Of a stretch of DNA of 64,000 nt, positions 1-8,409 are shown piece after piece. The notes under the pieces are model-generated. The model had not been told where the DNA came from and searched no databases. It saw only the letters and a list, made by a program, of their open reading frames with translations. The DNA is from DATKPA01 sp051955985 (GTDB taxonomy: Bacteria; Planctomycetota; Phycisphaerae; WQYP01). The position numbers were made by a program, and so were the translations under genes. The stretch is taken from positions 1-64,000 of the forward strand of contig JBQCGD010000095.1 of NCBI GenBank assembly GCA_051955985.1, read 5' to 3'. Each line of letters begins with the position of its first letter. Position 1 is the stretch's first letter.

Positions 1-398
1 TTGGCACCTCGATGTCGGCCCATCGCATCCTGGGGCTGAAGGCGGTCCCAAGGGTTTGGCTGTTCGCCAATTAAAGCGGTACGCGAGCTGGGTTCAGACC
101 GGCGTGAGCCAGGTCGGTCCCTATCTGCCGTGGGCGCAGGACTATTGAAGAAGACTCAACCCTAGTACGAGAGGATTAGGTTGGACGGACCCCTGGTATA
201 TCTATTGCACCGCTCGGTGCACAGTAGAGTAGCTATGTCCGGACAGGATAAACGCTGAAAGCATCTAAGCGTGAAACCTCCTTCAAGATGAGTAGTCCCT
301 ACTAGCCTCCAGCTAGACTAGCTGGTTGATAGGCCGGAAGTGTACGCACAGTAATGTGTTCAGCTGACCGGTACTAACAGGCAAATGGCTTGACCACT
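1..398 (+). rRNA. rrl: 23S ribosomal RNA, 3' end (partial)
   Basis: This is the last ~400 nt of 23S rRNA, cut by the window start. The A-loop region, the sarcin-ricin loop (core agtacgagagga at about 164-175) and the closing domain VI helix ending in cttgaccactt are all recognisable. The end is placed by analogy with the E. coli 3' end and may be off by a few bases. It is followed by a ~258-nt spacer with no tRNA and then 5S, so this is a linked 23S-5S operon read left to right. Confidence 0.97.
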
Positions 399-656
399 TT
401 GATCATGGACCGTTCTCCGGGTTCGACGACGAACGCAAGTTCGCCGCTCTGATCCGATGAACGACCTCCGATCCAGGTGAACAAGTGCTACCAATGAGTA
501 ACTAACGAGTGCTCATAACCATCAAGCGGAATGTGTTAAATTCGTCTTCCCATCACGCAATCTTCATCTGCCAAGGACCCGGCGGTATTTCGCTCAGGTC
601 CGTTGGTTGAAAACTGAATATCACTGAGTTTGATCGGACACGATCAAATTTGGTTT

Positions 657-766
657 TCTGGTGCGCTTACGTCAGGGGTAACACCGCTTCCCATTCCGAA
701 CAGCACCGTGAAGCTCTGACGGCCGATGGTAGTGCTCAACAGTGCGAGAGTAGGTGAGTGCCAGAT
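657..766 (+). rRNA. rrf: 5S ribosomal RNA
   Basis: The ends pair (tctgg with ccaga) to form helix I. The conserved core cattccgaacagcaccgtgaag and the loop tggtagtgct...gagagtaggt are present. The length of ~110 nt is normal. It sits ~258 nt after 23S on the same strand and directly before a strong intrinsic terminator, so it is the last gene of the rRNA operon. Confidence 0.95.
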
Positions 767-773
767 TTATGAT

Positions 774-808
774 GACGGCGATCCGAGAGGATCGCCGTCG
801 TCGTTTTT
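774..808 (+). terminator. rRNA operon intrinsic terminator
   Basis: A perfect 11-bp GC-rich stem (gacggcgatcc / ggatcgccgtc) with a GAGA tetraloop is followed by gtcgttttt. It starts 8 nt after the 5S end and closes the rRNA operon. Confidence 0.93.
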
Positions 809-881
809 GCTGCGCGTTGGCAGGGTGCGGCGAAGGGGGCGAGGCGCTGTGGGCGGTTGGCGAGTCCTGGGGGAGGCGGGG

Positions 882-1646
882 TCAGGGGGTGTCAGCGGAT
901 TCGCCGGGGAGGCCGGCGATCGCCCAGGTACTCAATCCGAAGGGAGCGCGGAAGCCGCTGCGGAGGGCGGCGTTTTCAAACCGCAGAATACGTTCGAGCG
1001 CCCGGTTCAGGGAAGGCTTGGGCAGGCGGAGGTCGCTTTGAGGCGGGGCGGCGTTGTTGCCGCGTAGTGTGCGCGAGATTCGGATTGCGGCGGCCACCGG
1101 CAGGGGGGTGGTGTTCCAGTAGCCGCTGGTGAGGATGGAGAATTCCGCGATCCGCAGTTCTTCGAGGAGGCGGGCGCGGGTGTAGCGACGGAAGTGGCCG
1201 TGGACGACGTCGTGGGAAGACCAGAGGATCTGGTAGGCGGGGACGAAGACGATCAGTTTGCCATCGGGTTTTAGGAGGCGTCGCCAGTTTTCGAGGGCGA
1301 TGCCGGGGAATTCGAGGTGATTGAGGAGGTCGGAGGCGATGAGGAGATCGTAGGCGTTCTGGGGGAGGGTGGGGGCGGTGGGATCCATGACCTGGACATT
1401 GCTCAGGCCGCGGGCGTTGCAGGAGTGGATGGCGTCTGGCGCGGCGTCGATGCCGCTGACATTGACGAATCCGGCGGCGAGAAGGGCGGAGATGATCGCG
1501 CCGTCGGAGCAGCCGATGTCGAGGACTTTCGATTTTCGGGAGATGCCGAGGCCCTCGGCCATGCGGGTGACGCAATCGGTGCGGCCGCGGAACCACCAGT
1601 GTTTGGCGGAGAGGGTCGGATCCAGTGGCGGAAGGGAATTCGCCAT
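882..1646 (-). CDS. class I SAM-dependent methyltransferase
   Basis: A 254-residue protein with a Rossmann SAM-binding domain. Motif I is KVLDIGCSDGAII near residue 40, an acidic residue follows in VSGIDAAPDA, and a post-motif segment reads YDLLIASDLLNHLEFP, which suits a Methyltransf_11/23 family enzyme. The N-terminal WWFRGRTD is typical of methyltransferases found in glycan clusters. I chose the ATG at 1646 (MANSLPP), preceded by gagaa; an ATG 10 codons upstream is possible. It is divergent from the glycosyltransferase genes that follow, so modification of a surface glycan or of its lipid carrier is a reasonable guess. The substrate cannot be read from the sequence. Confidence 0.82.
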   Translation of the reverse strand: MANSLPPLDPTLSAKHWWFRGRTDCVTRMAEGLGISRKSKVLDIGCSDGAIISALLAAGFVNVSGIDAAPDAIHSCNARGLSNVQVMDPTAPTLPQNAYDLLIASDLLNHLEFPGIALENWRRLLKPDGKLIVFVPAYQILWSSHDVVHGHFRRYTRARLLEELRIAEFSILTSGYWNTTPLPVAAAIRISRTLRGNNAAPPQSDLRLPKPSLNRALERILRFENAALRSGFRAPFGLSTWAIAGLPGESADTP

Positions 1647-1841
1647 CGTGTTCTCGCGATTAGGCAGCGGGGGCATTGGGTGAAGGTCGTGCGGCAAGCT
1701 GCTGGGGTTGTGAATGGGAGCATTGTAAGCGGTGGTGATTCCGGGCCATACCATGCCGTTCCGGGATGCTGCGGTTCCCGTTATCATGCGAGGATTCCTT
1801 TCTGATCGGCCGCTTTTCATTGGGACCAGCAGACCTGCCGC

Positions 1842-2594
1842 ATGTACAAGAACAAACGCATTGTGGTCGTCATGCCGGCGTATAACGCGGCCAAAACGCT
1901 GGAGAAGACGCACGCGGAGGTGCTGGAGGAGGAGATTGTCGACCTGGTGGTGGTGGTGGACGATGCGAGCCACGATGAAACGACGCGGATTGCGCAGCGG
2001 CTTCCGCGGACGCAGGTGTTCACGCACCCGGTGAACGCCGGTTATGGGGCGAACCAGAAGACGTGTTATCGAGCGGCGCTGGATGCGGGGGCGGACATCG
2101 TGGTGATGATTCACGCGGATTATCAATACACGCCGAAGCTGATTCCGGCGATGGTGGCGCTGGTGGCGAGCGGGATTCACCCGTGCGTGCTGGGATCGCG
2201 GATCCTGGGCGGGTACGCGCTGGCCGGTGGCATGCCATGGTGGAAGTATGTTTCGAATCGCTTTCTGACGGCGGCGGGGAATGTGCTGCTGGGGTCGAAG
2301 CTTTCCGAATTTCATACCGGGTACCGGGCGTTCGGTCGTGAATTGCTGGAGAAGCTGCCGCTGTCGTTGAACTCGGATGATTTTATTTTTGACAACGAGA
2401 TCCTTGCAGAGGTGCTGTGGCTCGGGTGCAGCATCGGCGAGATCAGTTGCCCGACGAAGTACTTTCCGGAGGCGTCGTCCATCAGTTTTCGGCGGAGCGT
2501 GCGTTATGGTTTCGGGTGCCTGCGCGTGGGCTTGCGCTATCGCCTGGCGAAGTGGAACCTGGTTCACAGTCCCCTGTTTCCAAGGAGGGCGTGA
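1842..2594 (+). CDS. family 2 glycosyltransferase, dolichol-phosphate-mannose-synthase-like
   Basis: A 250-residue GT-A fold enzyme. The N-terminal VVVMPAYNAAKTL, the nucleotide-binding VVVVDDASHDET and the acidic metal site HADYQYTP are the usual GT2 signatures. GSRILGG followed by an amphipathic WWKYVSNRF segment resembles DPM1-like enzymes, which load a sugar onto a polyprenyl phosphate. There is no C-terminal membrane anchor. The stop codon is immediately followed by the GTG start of the next gene, a membrane protein of the kind that uses polyprenyl-linked sugars, so the two are probably co-translated donor-synthesis and transfer steps. The sugar is unknown. Confidence 0.88.
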   Translation: MYKNKRIVVVMPAYNAAKTLEKTHAEVLEEEIVDLVVVVDDASHDETTRIAQRLPRTQVFTHPVNAGYGANQKTCYRAALDAGADIVVMIHADYQYTPKLIPAMVALVASGIHPCVLGSRILGGYALAGGMPWWKYVSNRFLTAAGNVLLGSKLSEFHTGYRAFGRELLEKLPLSLNSDDFIFDNEILAEVLWLGCSIGEISCPTKYFPEASSISFRRSVRYGFGCLRVGLRYRLAKWNLVHSPLFPRRA

Positions 2595-4106
2595 GTGTCG
2601 AACGCAACAGCGCCAACCCGGTCCGCACGCCTGACGCTGCTGCTGATCTGCGCGTTGAGCGTGCTGTCGTTCTGCACCTTCTGGGGGGTGGTGCGGAACG
2701 ATTTTGTTCCGTTTGATGACGACATCGAGATCATCAACAACCCGCATATCGAGGGCGGGCTGACGGCGGAGAACCTGGCGTGGATGTTTTCGGACACGCG
2801 GCAGACGGAGCGATACACGCCGTTGAGCTGGGTGGCCTGGGCGATGGTGTGCAGCGCGGCGGGGTTGAAGGCGGGGGCGTTTCATGCGGAAGCGCTAATG
2901 GTGCATGTGATCAACACGGTGCTGGTGTACCTGGTGTTTTGCGAGCTGCTGCCGTGGGTTTTGCCGGGCGTCGAAGCGAGGAGGAGGCAGGCGTGTGCGG
3001 CGATTGCGGCGGCGATCTGGAGCGTGCATCCGCTGCGGGTGGAGGTGGTGGCGTGGGTGACACAGGTGCGTTTTGCGGAAGCGACGCTTTTTGCGTTGCT
3101 TTCGATGCTTCTTTATGTGCGGGCGCGCGGGGCGGCGGGGGATGGGCTGATGAGGAGGCTGGGGTTCTGGATGTCGGTGGGGAGCTACTTTGTGTCGATT
3201 CTCTTTTATCCCAACGGCATCGGGCTATTCCTGGTCATTGGGTTGCTCGAGCTGTTTGTTTTTCGAGCGAAGTGGAGAGTTGCGCTTGTGCGCGCCATTC
3301 CCTTTGTGCCGGCGGCGATCCTGGTGGCGCTGATGACGGTGTACGGGCGATTTGCGGATGTGCATTCGTCGCATGCGGCGGTGGGGCTGGCGCAGTTTGA
3401 TCTGGCGCACCGGGTGATGCAGGCGGCGTACATGTTTGTCTGCTATTTGTGGAAGCCGTTCGACATTACGCACATTTCACCGGTGTATACGGTGCTGGTG
3501 CATTTCGATCCGTTTTCGCCGCTGTTTCTGTTGAGCTTTGTCGGGGTGGGGTTGCTGACGGCGGCGGCGATCGTGTTTCGCAAGAGGCGGCCGGGGTGGG
3601 CGTTTCTGTGGTTCTCGCACCTGGCGTTGATTGCGCCGGTGGGCGGGTATTTTGAATTTCCGTACTATCCGAGCGATCGCTACAGCTACCTGGATGCAAT
3701 CCTCTGGATGGGGGCGGCGGCGGTGCTGTTTTTCCGGGCCTGGCAAGCGGCGCGTCCTGCGATTCGTCCGGCTTTGCTGGCGGCGGCAGCGGCGCTTGTT
3801 GGGGTGCTGGCGATTGTTTCCGCGGCGCAGACGACCACGTGGAGAAATGGCGAGACGCTCTACCGGCACGTTCTTTCCGAGCTGGGGAATGATCCGTACG
3901 CGGTGGATATTCACGTTCGGCTGGCCCGCTATTATCTCGAGCACCGGGAGCTGCCGGCGGCCATTGCGGAGGAGGAGGCGGCGTTGAAAATATGGCCGGC
4001 GTATCCGCCCGCGCAGAAGATGCGGGCGGAGCTGGTGAGCGCGGTGGAGCAGGCGGGGTCCGCCCCTGCGCCGGCGCACGAGGATGCGACTTTGCCGGTC
4101 CGATGA
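2595..4106 (+). CDS. multi-spanning membrane protein, TMTC-like (GT-C) mannosyltransferase candidate
   Basis: A 503-residue protein with about ten hydrophobic segments. The N-terminal luminal loop carries FVPFDDDIEIINNP, followed by WMFSD and RYTPLSWVAWAM. This is the acidic-pair signature of TMTC-type and related GT-C proteins that use polyprenyl-linked mannose. The C-terminal ~80 residues (LARYYLEHRELPAAIAEEEAAL) look like one or two TPR helices, also as in TMTC. The start is GTG with AAGGAGGG five to six nt upstream, and the gene abuts the preceding stop. Together with the upstream synthase it suggests protein or glycan O-glycosylation at the membrane. The family assignment is by motif only. 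Confidence 0.7.
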   Translation: MSNATAPTRSARLTLLLICALSVLSFCTFWGVVRNDFVPFDDDIEIINNPHIEGGLTAENLAWMFSDTRQTERYTPLSWVAWAMVCSAAGLKAGAFHAEALMVHVINTVLVYLVFCELLPWVLPGVEARRRQACAAIAAAIWSVHPLRVEVVAWVTQVRFAEATLFALLSMLLYVRARGAAGDGLMRRLGFWMSVGSYFVSILFYPNGIGLFLVIGLLELFVFRAKWRVALVRAIPFVPAAILVALMTVYGRFADVHSSHAAVGLAQFDLAHRVMQAAYMFVCYLWKPFDITHISPVYTVLVHFDPFSPLFLLSFVGVGLLTAAAIVFRKRRPGWAFLWFSHLALIAPVGGYFEFPYYPSDRYSYLDAILWMGAAAVLFFRAWQAARPAIRPALLAAAAALVGVLAIVSAAQTTTWRNGETLYRHVLSELGNDPYAVDIHVRLARYYLEHRELPAAIAEEEAALKIWPAYPPAQKMRAELVSAVEQAGSAPAPAHEDATLPVR

Positions 4107-4116
4107 GGAGATGTTC

Positions 4117-5154
4117 ATGCAGATTGCCGTGGTGATGCCATTTCGCGGCGATGCGTCGACGCTGGCGTGGGCGTTGGAAGGGTTTGCGTTGCAGGAACTG
4201 GGCGGGGACATGCGGCTGGAGGTGCGGCTGTGCGGGGACGGCGTGCCCTTGCCGGCGCTTCCGGCGTCGACGTCGCAGATCGCGTTTGATGGGATCTCTT
4301 CGCCGCGCGTGGGGGCGTCGGAAGCGAAGAACCTGCTGCTTCGGAATCGGCCGGCGGACGTTGTGATTTTTTCCAACAGCGACACGCGGCCGGCACCGGA
4401 CATGGTGCGGATCCATGCGGAGACGCTGCTGAAGAATCCGCCGGGAACGATGGTTCTGGGGGATGCGCCGTGGGAGAAGCCGGCGCGTGCGACGGTTTTC
4501 GATGCGCTGCTTGCCGACACGCCGATGGTCTTTTTTTACAACCAGCTCAAGCCGCGGGAGTGGTACGACTACCGGCAGGCGTGGACGCTGAACCTGTCGG
4601 CGCGTTACGAGGATTTTGTCCGCAGCGGCGGGTTCGAACCGTTGCTGCGGCCGGTGTATTACGAAGATCTCACGTTTGGGCATCGGCTGCTCGGCCCCAA
4701 GCGCATGGGGATTTTTTATGAACCTGCGGCGCGCGTGACGCATCGGCATCCGACGACGCTGGAGCAATACCTGAACCGCGAGGAATTGCTGGGGCTGATG
4801 ACGCCGGTGCTTGCGCGGGTGGCGCCGGAGGTGTTTGGGGCGTTGCACGGGGGACGCTCCGTCGATGAGCTCGCCGCGGAGTATCGCACGTGGGTTTCGA
4901 TGGACACGGCATCGCATCGCTGGGTCTATGAGCGATTGCGGGAATGGGCGGGGCTGCCGGAATCGGCGCTGGGGGAAGCGGATTCACCGGAATCCCGGCG
5001 GCTCAAATTGACGATTTACCAGATGCACATTCCACTGAAGCGGCTCGCGTTCCGGCTCGGCTTCTTGCGCGGGCTGGACCTGCTGGGGGACGAGCAGTGG
5101 GAGCAGCGACAACCGAGCGGCTTGTGGAAGCGGGACGTCGCGACTCAGGGGTAA
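4117..5154 (+). CDS. family 2 glycosyltransferase
   Basis: A 345-residue enzyme with the GT2 N-terminus IAVVMPFRGDASTL. SPRVGASEAKNLLLRN is the segment that positions the nucleotide sugar, the metal-binding acidic motif reads FSNSDTRP, and YYEDLTFGHRL fits the catalytic ED region. I chose the ATG at 4117 because gaggag ends six nt before it; the ATGs at 4111 and 4084 lack this spacing. It is third in the run 1842-5154 and lies 10 nt after the membrane protein stop, so it is probably in the same operon. Its last ~10 nt overlap the end of the convergent GT4 gene. Confidence 0.83.
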   Translation: MQIAVVMPFRGDASTLAWALEGFALQELGGDMRLEVRLCGDGVPLPALPASTSQIAFDGISSPRVGASEAKNLLLRNRPADVVIFSNSDTRPAPDMVRIHAETLLKNPPGTMVLGDAPWEKPARATVFDALLADTPMVFFYNQLKPREWYDYRQAWTLNLSARYEDFVRSGGFEPLLRPVYYEDLTFGHRLLGPKRMGIFYEPAARVTHRHPTTLEQYLNREELLGLMTPVLARVAPEVFGALHGGRSVDELAAEYRTWVSMDTASHRWVYERLREWAGLPESALGEADSPESRRLKLTIYQMHIPLKRLAFRLGFLRGLDLLGDEQWEQRQPSGLWKRDVATQG

Positions 5155-6827
5155 AGGCGGTGGACGGGGATTCCTTTGGCACGCAATGGTGCGGTTTTCT
5201 CCCAGAATTGTTCCGTAAATGTGTCCGTGCTGAGGACGACGGAAACGCCGGGCTCGACGGGCTTGCTCGTGAAGACGTCGATCGACGCTACCGGCAGACC
5301 GAGGTGGGAGGGTTGCTCATGGAACCTTGGGTGATCATCGATGATGCCGACGACCTGATGGCCGTGCTTTTCCCAGGATTGCTTCTCTGCGAGGAGCCGC
5401 GCGGTATGGCGGCCGGCGCCGTAGAGGACGATGCGTGCTCCACCGTTTGGGGCTAGGGCATTCATGAGGTGGAGCAGGCGACTGCCCGGGGTGATTGGCG
5501 CACCGGTTGATGGGGCGGAAAACGTGGCGGCGATGCGGACGATTGTCTCCGCCAGGGAGGAGGCGGATTGCGCGGGCAGCGCTTTGGATTCGTCGGAGGT
5601 TGTGCGTCGCTGGCCGGACCGGCGTTTGTGGAGGATGCGGTTGTAAAACGCGAGGCGCTTGTTGATGGCGGTTTCGGCGCTGAGCGTTGTGCGTGATCGT
5701 TGATGCGCGCGTTCTGCCAACTGCTGCAGCAGTGCGGGATCGCGTGCAAGGTGGTGCATCGCGGCGGCGAGGGCGTTCGCATCGGCACGCGGAAAGGAGA
5801 TTCCTGCATCGCCGACGACTTCGGTGGCGCCGATGCTGTCGCTGACCACCACCGGGCGACCGGCCGCAAGGGCTTCGCAGCAGACATAGGAGTAGCTTTC
5901 AAACAGTGACGGCACGACCACGAACGAGCAGGCGGCCAGTTCTGCCGTGACGCGTTCCCGCGGTTGTTCGCCGAGGAAATGCACACACGGCAGGATGGCG
6001 GGCGACAAGCGGGCGCGGATGAAATGCTGCATGGAACCGGCGCCGCCGGGTGCGGTGGCGGTGTCCGGGCCGACGAGATGAACAGTGGCAGCGGGATGCT
6101 CGGCGAGGAATTGATTGAGGGCTTCGGGCAGGAGGTGTGCGCCCTTGATGAATTCGAGCCGGCCGAGAAAGAGGATCGGCCCGGCGGGGTTCGGCGGGGA
6201 GAACGGGGTGCTCTGCTGGATGACAAACGGCAGGGGGATCACTTCGGCCTGTTCGACGGGGCCGACGGTTCGCGTGTCGATGATGACCTGATGGCTCGGT
6301 GCGCAGCGTGCGTCCGCCAGGCGAATGCAGGCGAACTCGAACGCTTCCATCAGCATCTGCTCGCTGGTTTGCGGAAGGTTCATGGCGGTGCGCGCCAGGG
6401 CGGAGCCGGAGTGAAGCTGCGTCACGAGAGGCAGATCGAGCGGCGGCCCCATCATCAGCGGGAGCGCGAGCGCCTCATACTCGGGGCCTTCCACAATGTC
6501 GAACGGCTTGGCCGCATGGGCGAGACGGAACGCTTCACAGAGCAGCGCTCCCATGGCCAGACGGTAGGTTGCTTCGCCGCCGGATTGAATTGCGGAAAGC
6601 AGATCGCCTTGAAGTGTATTGTTGTGGGCGCGGGCGGCGAGGTCCTCGACTTCGTGCACGACGATGCCGGCGGGAAGTGCACGCCGCACATCCTCCGGCA
6701 AGGTGAAGGTAAAGAGGTGCGGTTCGTGTCCCGCGGCCGCGAGCGCGCGGGCGGCGTGCAGCGAGTAGGCGCCGATTCCCCCCAGCCGTGCTCCCGGAAA
6801 CTGACTTGTCAGCAGTGCGATGCGCAT
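5145..6827 (-). CDS. family 4 glycosyltransferase fused to a C-terminal Rossmann-like domain
   Basis: A 560-residue protein. Residues ~1-400 are a GT-B (GT4) glycosyltransferase: IALLTSQFPGARLGGIGAYS at the N-terminus, ILFLGRLEFIKGAHLL opening the C-domain, and the donor-binding motif FVVVPSLFESYSYVCCEALAAGRPVV with its glutamates. After a linker of ~50 residues a second domain (about 430-560) begins GARIVLYGAGRHTARLLAE and continues with VVGIIDDHP, resembling the NAD(P)-type Rossmann domain of PglD-like sugar acyltransferases or short-chain reductases. GT4 enzymes are usually ~370-400 residues, so the tail is an added domain. I started at MRIALL; no good Shine-Dalgarno is visible. Confidence 0.82.
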   Translation of the reverse strand: MRIALLTSQFPGARLGGIGAYSLHAARALAAAGHEPHLFTFTLPEDVRRALPAGIVVHEVEDLAARAHNNTLQGDLLSAIQSGGEATYRLAMGALLCEAFRLAHAAKPFDIVEGPEYEALALPLMMGPPLDLPLVTQLHSGSALARTAMNLPQTSEQMLMEAFEFACIRLADARCAPSHQVIIDTRTVGPVEQAEVIPLPFVIQQSTPFSPPNPAGPILFLGRLEFIKGAHLLPEALNQFLAEHPAATVHLVGPDTATAPGGAGSMQHFIRARLSPAILPCVHFLGEQPRERVTAELAACSFVVVPSLFESYSYVCCEALAAGRPVVVSDSIGATEVVGDAGISFPRADANALAAAMHHLARDPALLQQLAERAHQRSRTTLSAETAINKRLAFYNRILHKRRSGQRRTTSDESKALPAQSASSLAETIVRIAATFSAPSTGAPITPGSRLLHLMNALAPNGGARIVLYGAGRHTARLLAEKQSWEKHGHQVVGIIDDHPRFHEQPSHLGLPVASIDVFTSKPVEPGVSVVLSTDTFTEQFWEKTAPLRAKGIPVHRLYP

Positions 6828-6844
6828 GAAGAAGAGTATCGGCG

Positions 6845-7252
6845 CTAGCCGGCCGCCAGTTCCAGAATCGCTTTGAATTGGGCGGCATTCGTGGGCACGA
6901 CGGAGAGCCGGCCGATGCGGAGGAGGTCCCACCCGGCGAAGCGCTTGTCCGCTTTAATCATGGCAAGGGTGACGGGCGTGGGGAGGCGGTTTCCGGGTTT
7001 CAGGTCGATGACCACCAGCCGCTCGTCGGTTTCGTTCGGATCAGGGTAGGCGGCCTTAACCACGCGGGCGGTGCCGACCACCTGCCTTTCGTCGCCGGTG
7101 TGATAGATGAGCAGCTCATCTCCGACCGCCATTGCCCGCATGTTCTTGAGGGCGGCGGCATTGCTGACGCCGTTCCAGGTGGCTTTTTTGTCGCGGAGGA
7201 GATCGTCGAAGGAATACTCCCCCGGTTCAGTTTTGAGCAGCCAATAGGCCAT
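6845..7252 (-). CDS. EVE domain protein
   Basis: A 135-residue single-domain protein. The opening AYWLLKTEPGEYSFDDL, the WNGVSN segment, GDELLIYHTGDERQVVGTA and the final LLRIGRLSVVP are diagnostic of the EVE domain, a PUA-like fold that binds modified bases in nucleic acids. The ATG at 7252 has ggag six nt upstream and fits the family start; the ATG four codons earlier has none. It lies 17 nt upstream of the GT4 start on the same strand, which may only be proximity. EVE proteins often accompany restriction systems, but none is visible here. Confidence 0.9.
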   Translation of the reverse strand: MAYWLLKTEPGEYSFDDLLRDKKATWNGVSNAAALKNMRAMAVGDELLIYHTGDERQVVGTARVVKAAYPDPNETDERLVVIDLKPGNRLPTPVTLAMIKADKRFAGWDLLRIGRLSVVPTNAAQFKAILELAAG

Positions 7253-7335
7253 GGAGCGCTCCATGTTGAGAGGAACGCGTGCATCATCTGCACAATGTCG
7301 CGGAAAGACAAATCAGGGGCGCATCGGGGGGCGCA

Positions 7336-7812
7336 TCAGGCGGCGCGGCGGCGCTTGGGCCGGGCGGATTTCGCCGGCTTGGCGGCCTTGTTCCGAGGCT
7401 TCATGACACGCTTTTGCTCGGGATTGAGCAGGTGGTTGAGGTAGGCGATGGTTTCGGCGTTGCCGCCCTTTTTGGCATGTTCGATAAGGGAGATGCCGTG
7501 AGGGCCGGTGCCATGCAGGGCGTCCGGTGTTTCGTGGAGGATGGCCTTGATAACGCCGATTTTGCCAAGGAGAGCGGCGGCGAAGATATCGATCCGGGCG
7601 CCGCGGTGGAGGAGGAACTCCACGATGTCCTTGCGGCCGGAATGTGCGGCGGCGCCGAGTGCGGTTTCCCAGTCGCCGTTGCCCCAATCCCAGGAGGCGT
7701 GAAGGAGCGTCGGGTATGCGTTGAGCAGTTCCGTCACGCGCGCAAGATCAACATGGGCGCGGCCCACAAATTCACCGACCACGCCGGGGGGCAGGGGCAG
7801 AATGCTGGCCAT
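7336..7812 (-). CDS. ankyrin-repeat protein
   Basis: A 158-residue cytoplasmic protein with about three ankyrin-type helix pairs: NGDWETALGAAAHSGRKDIVEFLLHRGA, then the next repeat with IGVIKAILHETPDALH, then GISLIEHAKKGGNAETIAYL. The C-terminal ~30 residues are strongly basic (KPRNKAAKPAKSARPKRRR). The start at 7812 has ggag eight nt upstream. Such short ankyrin proteins act in protein contacts; the partner is unknown. The basic tail might contact nucleic acid, which is inference. Confidence 0.78.
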   Translation of the reverse strand: MASILPLPPGVVGEFVGRAHVDLARVTELLNAYPTLLHASWDWGNGDWETALGAAAHSGRKDIVEFLLHRGARIDIFAAALLGKIGVIKAILHETPDALHGTGPHGISLIEHAKKGGNAETIAYLNHLLNPEQKRVMKPRNKAAKPAKSARPKRRRAA

Positions 7813-7959
7813 GGAGAGGCTCCGTAGAGTTGTCCGCTGACGGGTCAATCGTATGCCTCAGGCTGGCTGTATGCCAAGCAAAATTCAGAACTTGGATGAA
7901 TATGTAGACGGCAGAATGCGTGTTTGCGAACCAGTCGGCATCTTATGGGACTTTCGCGT

Positions 7960-8367
7960 TTACGTGGAACTGGTGCCCGGAAGTTCATCCTGCCGCGGGG
8001 GTTGGATAGGGGGGATCACCACGGCTTTTCCCTCCAAGACGGGGTAGCGCGGGGGGGGCTGGGGAGGGCCGGCGACGATGACGGTGTTCGGGCTCGAGGG
8101 GATCAACAGGGCGACGGCGCTCCAGGTTGGCAGGAGGTCGAAACCGGGGATCAACTCGAACATGAAGGCGAGGACGAACTGCCATTTGAAGCCGCAGATG
8201 GCCGTGAGGAGGATCGCGGTGGCGAAGTCGATGGCATCGTCGAGGACGTAGCCGAAGCCGAGCGCCGGCAGGAGCATGATCTGGAGAAAGTCCGCAATGC
8301 CGGCGACGATGAGAGCGGCGGCCTTGCGTTGCTGGCTGATCGGCGGCTTGCGAATGCCTGGAATCAT
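7960..8367 (-). CDS. small membrane protein, function unknown
   Basis: A 135-residue protein. After a short basic N-terminus it has about three hydrophobic segments (AALIVAGIADFLQIMLLPAL, FATAILLTAICGFKWQF, LAFMFELIPGFDLLPTW), then a proline-rich cytoplasmic or periplasmic tail. The start ATG is preceded by ggag at five nt. I do not recognise a family. It lies 41 nt upstream of the galM stop on the same strand (42 nt separate them), so it could be read through from galM. Confidence 0.6.
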   Translation of the reverse strand: MIPGIRKPPISQQRKAAALIVAGIADFLQIMLLPALGFGYVLDDAIDFATAILLTAICGFKWQFVLAFMFELIPGFDLLPTWSAVALLIPSSPNTVIVAGPPQPPPRYPVLEGKAVVIPPIQPPRQDELPGTSST

Positions 8368-8409
8368 GAGGTCTCCGAAAACGGGTTACCTCACTATATG
8401 CGCCGAAGC

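Noticed and set aside
1647..2885. N-terminal extension of the methyltransferase frame to 667 residues
   Set aside because: The extra 410 residues are His/Arg/Pro-rich noise antisense to the GT2 gene; the conserved start is MANSLPP.
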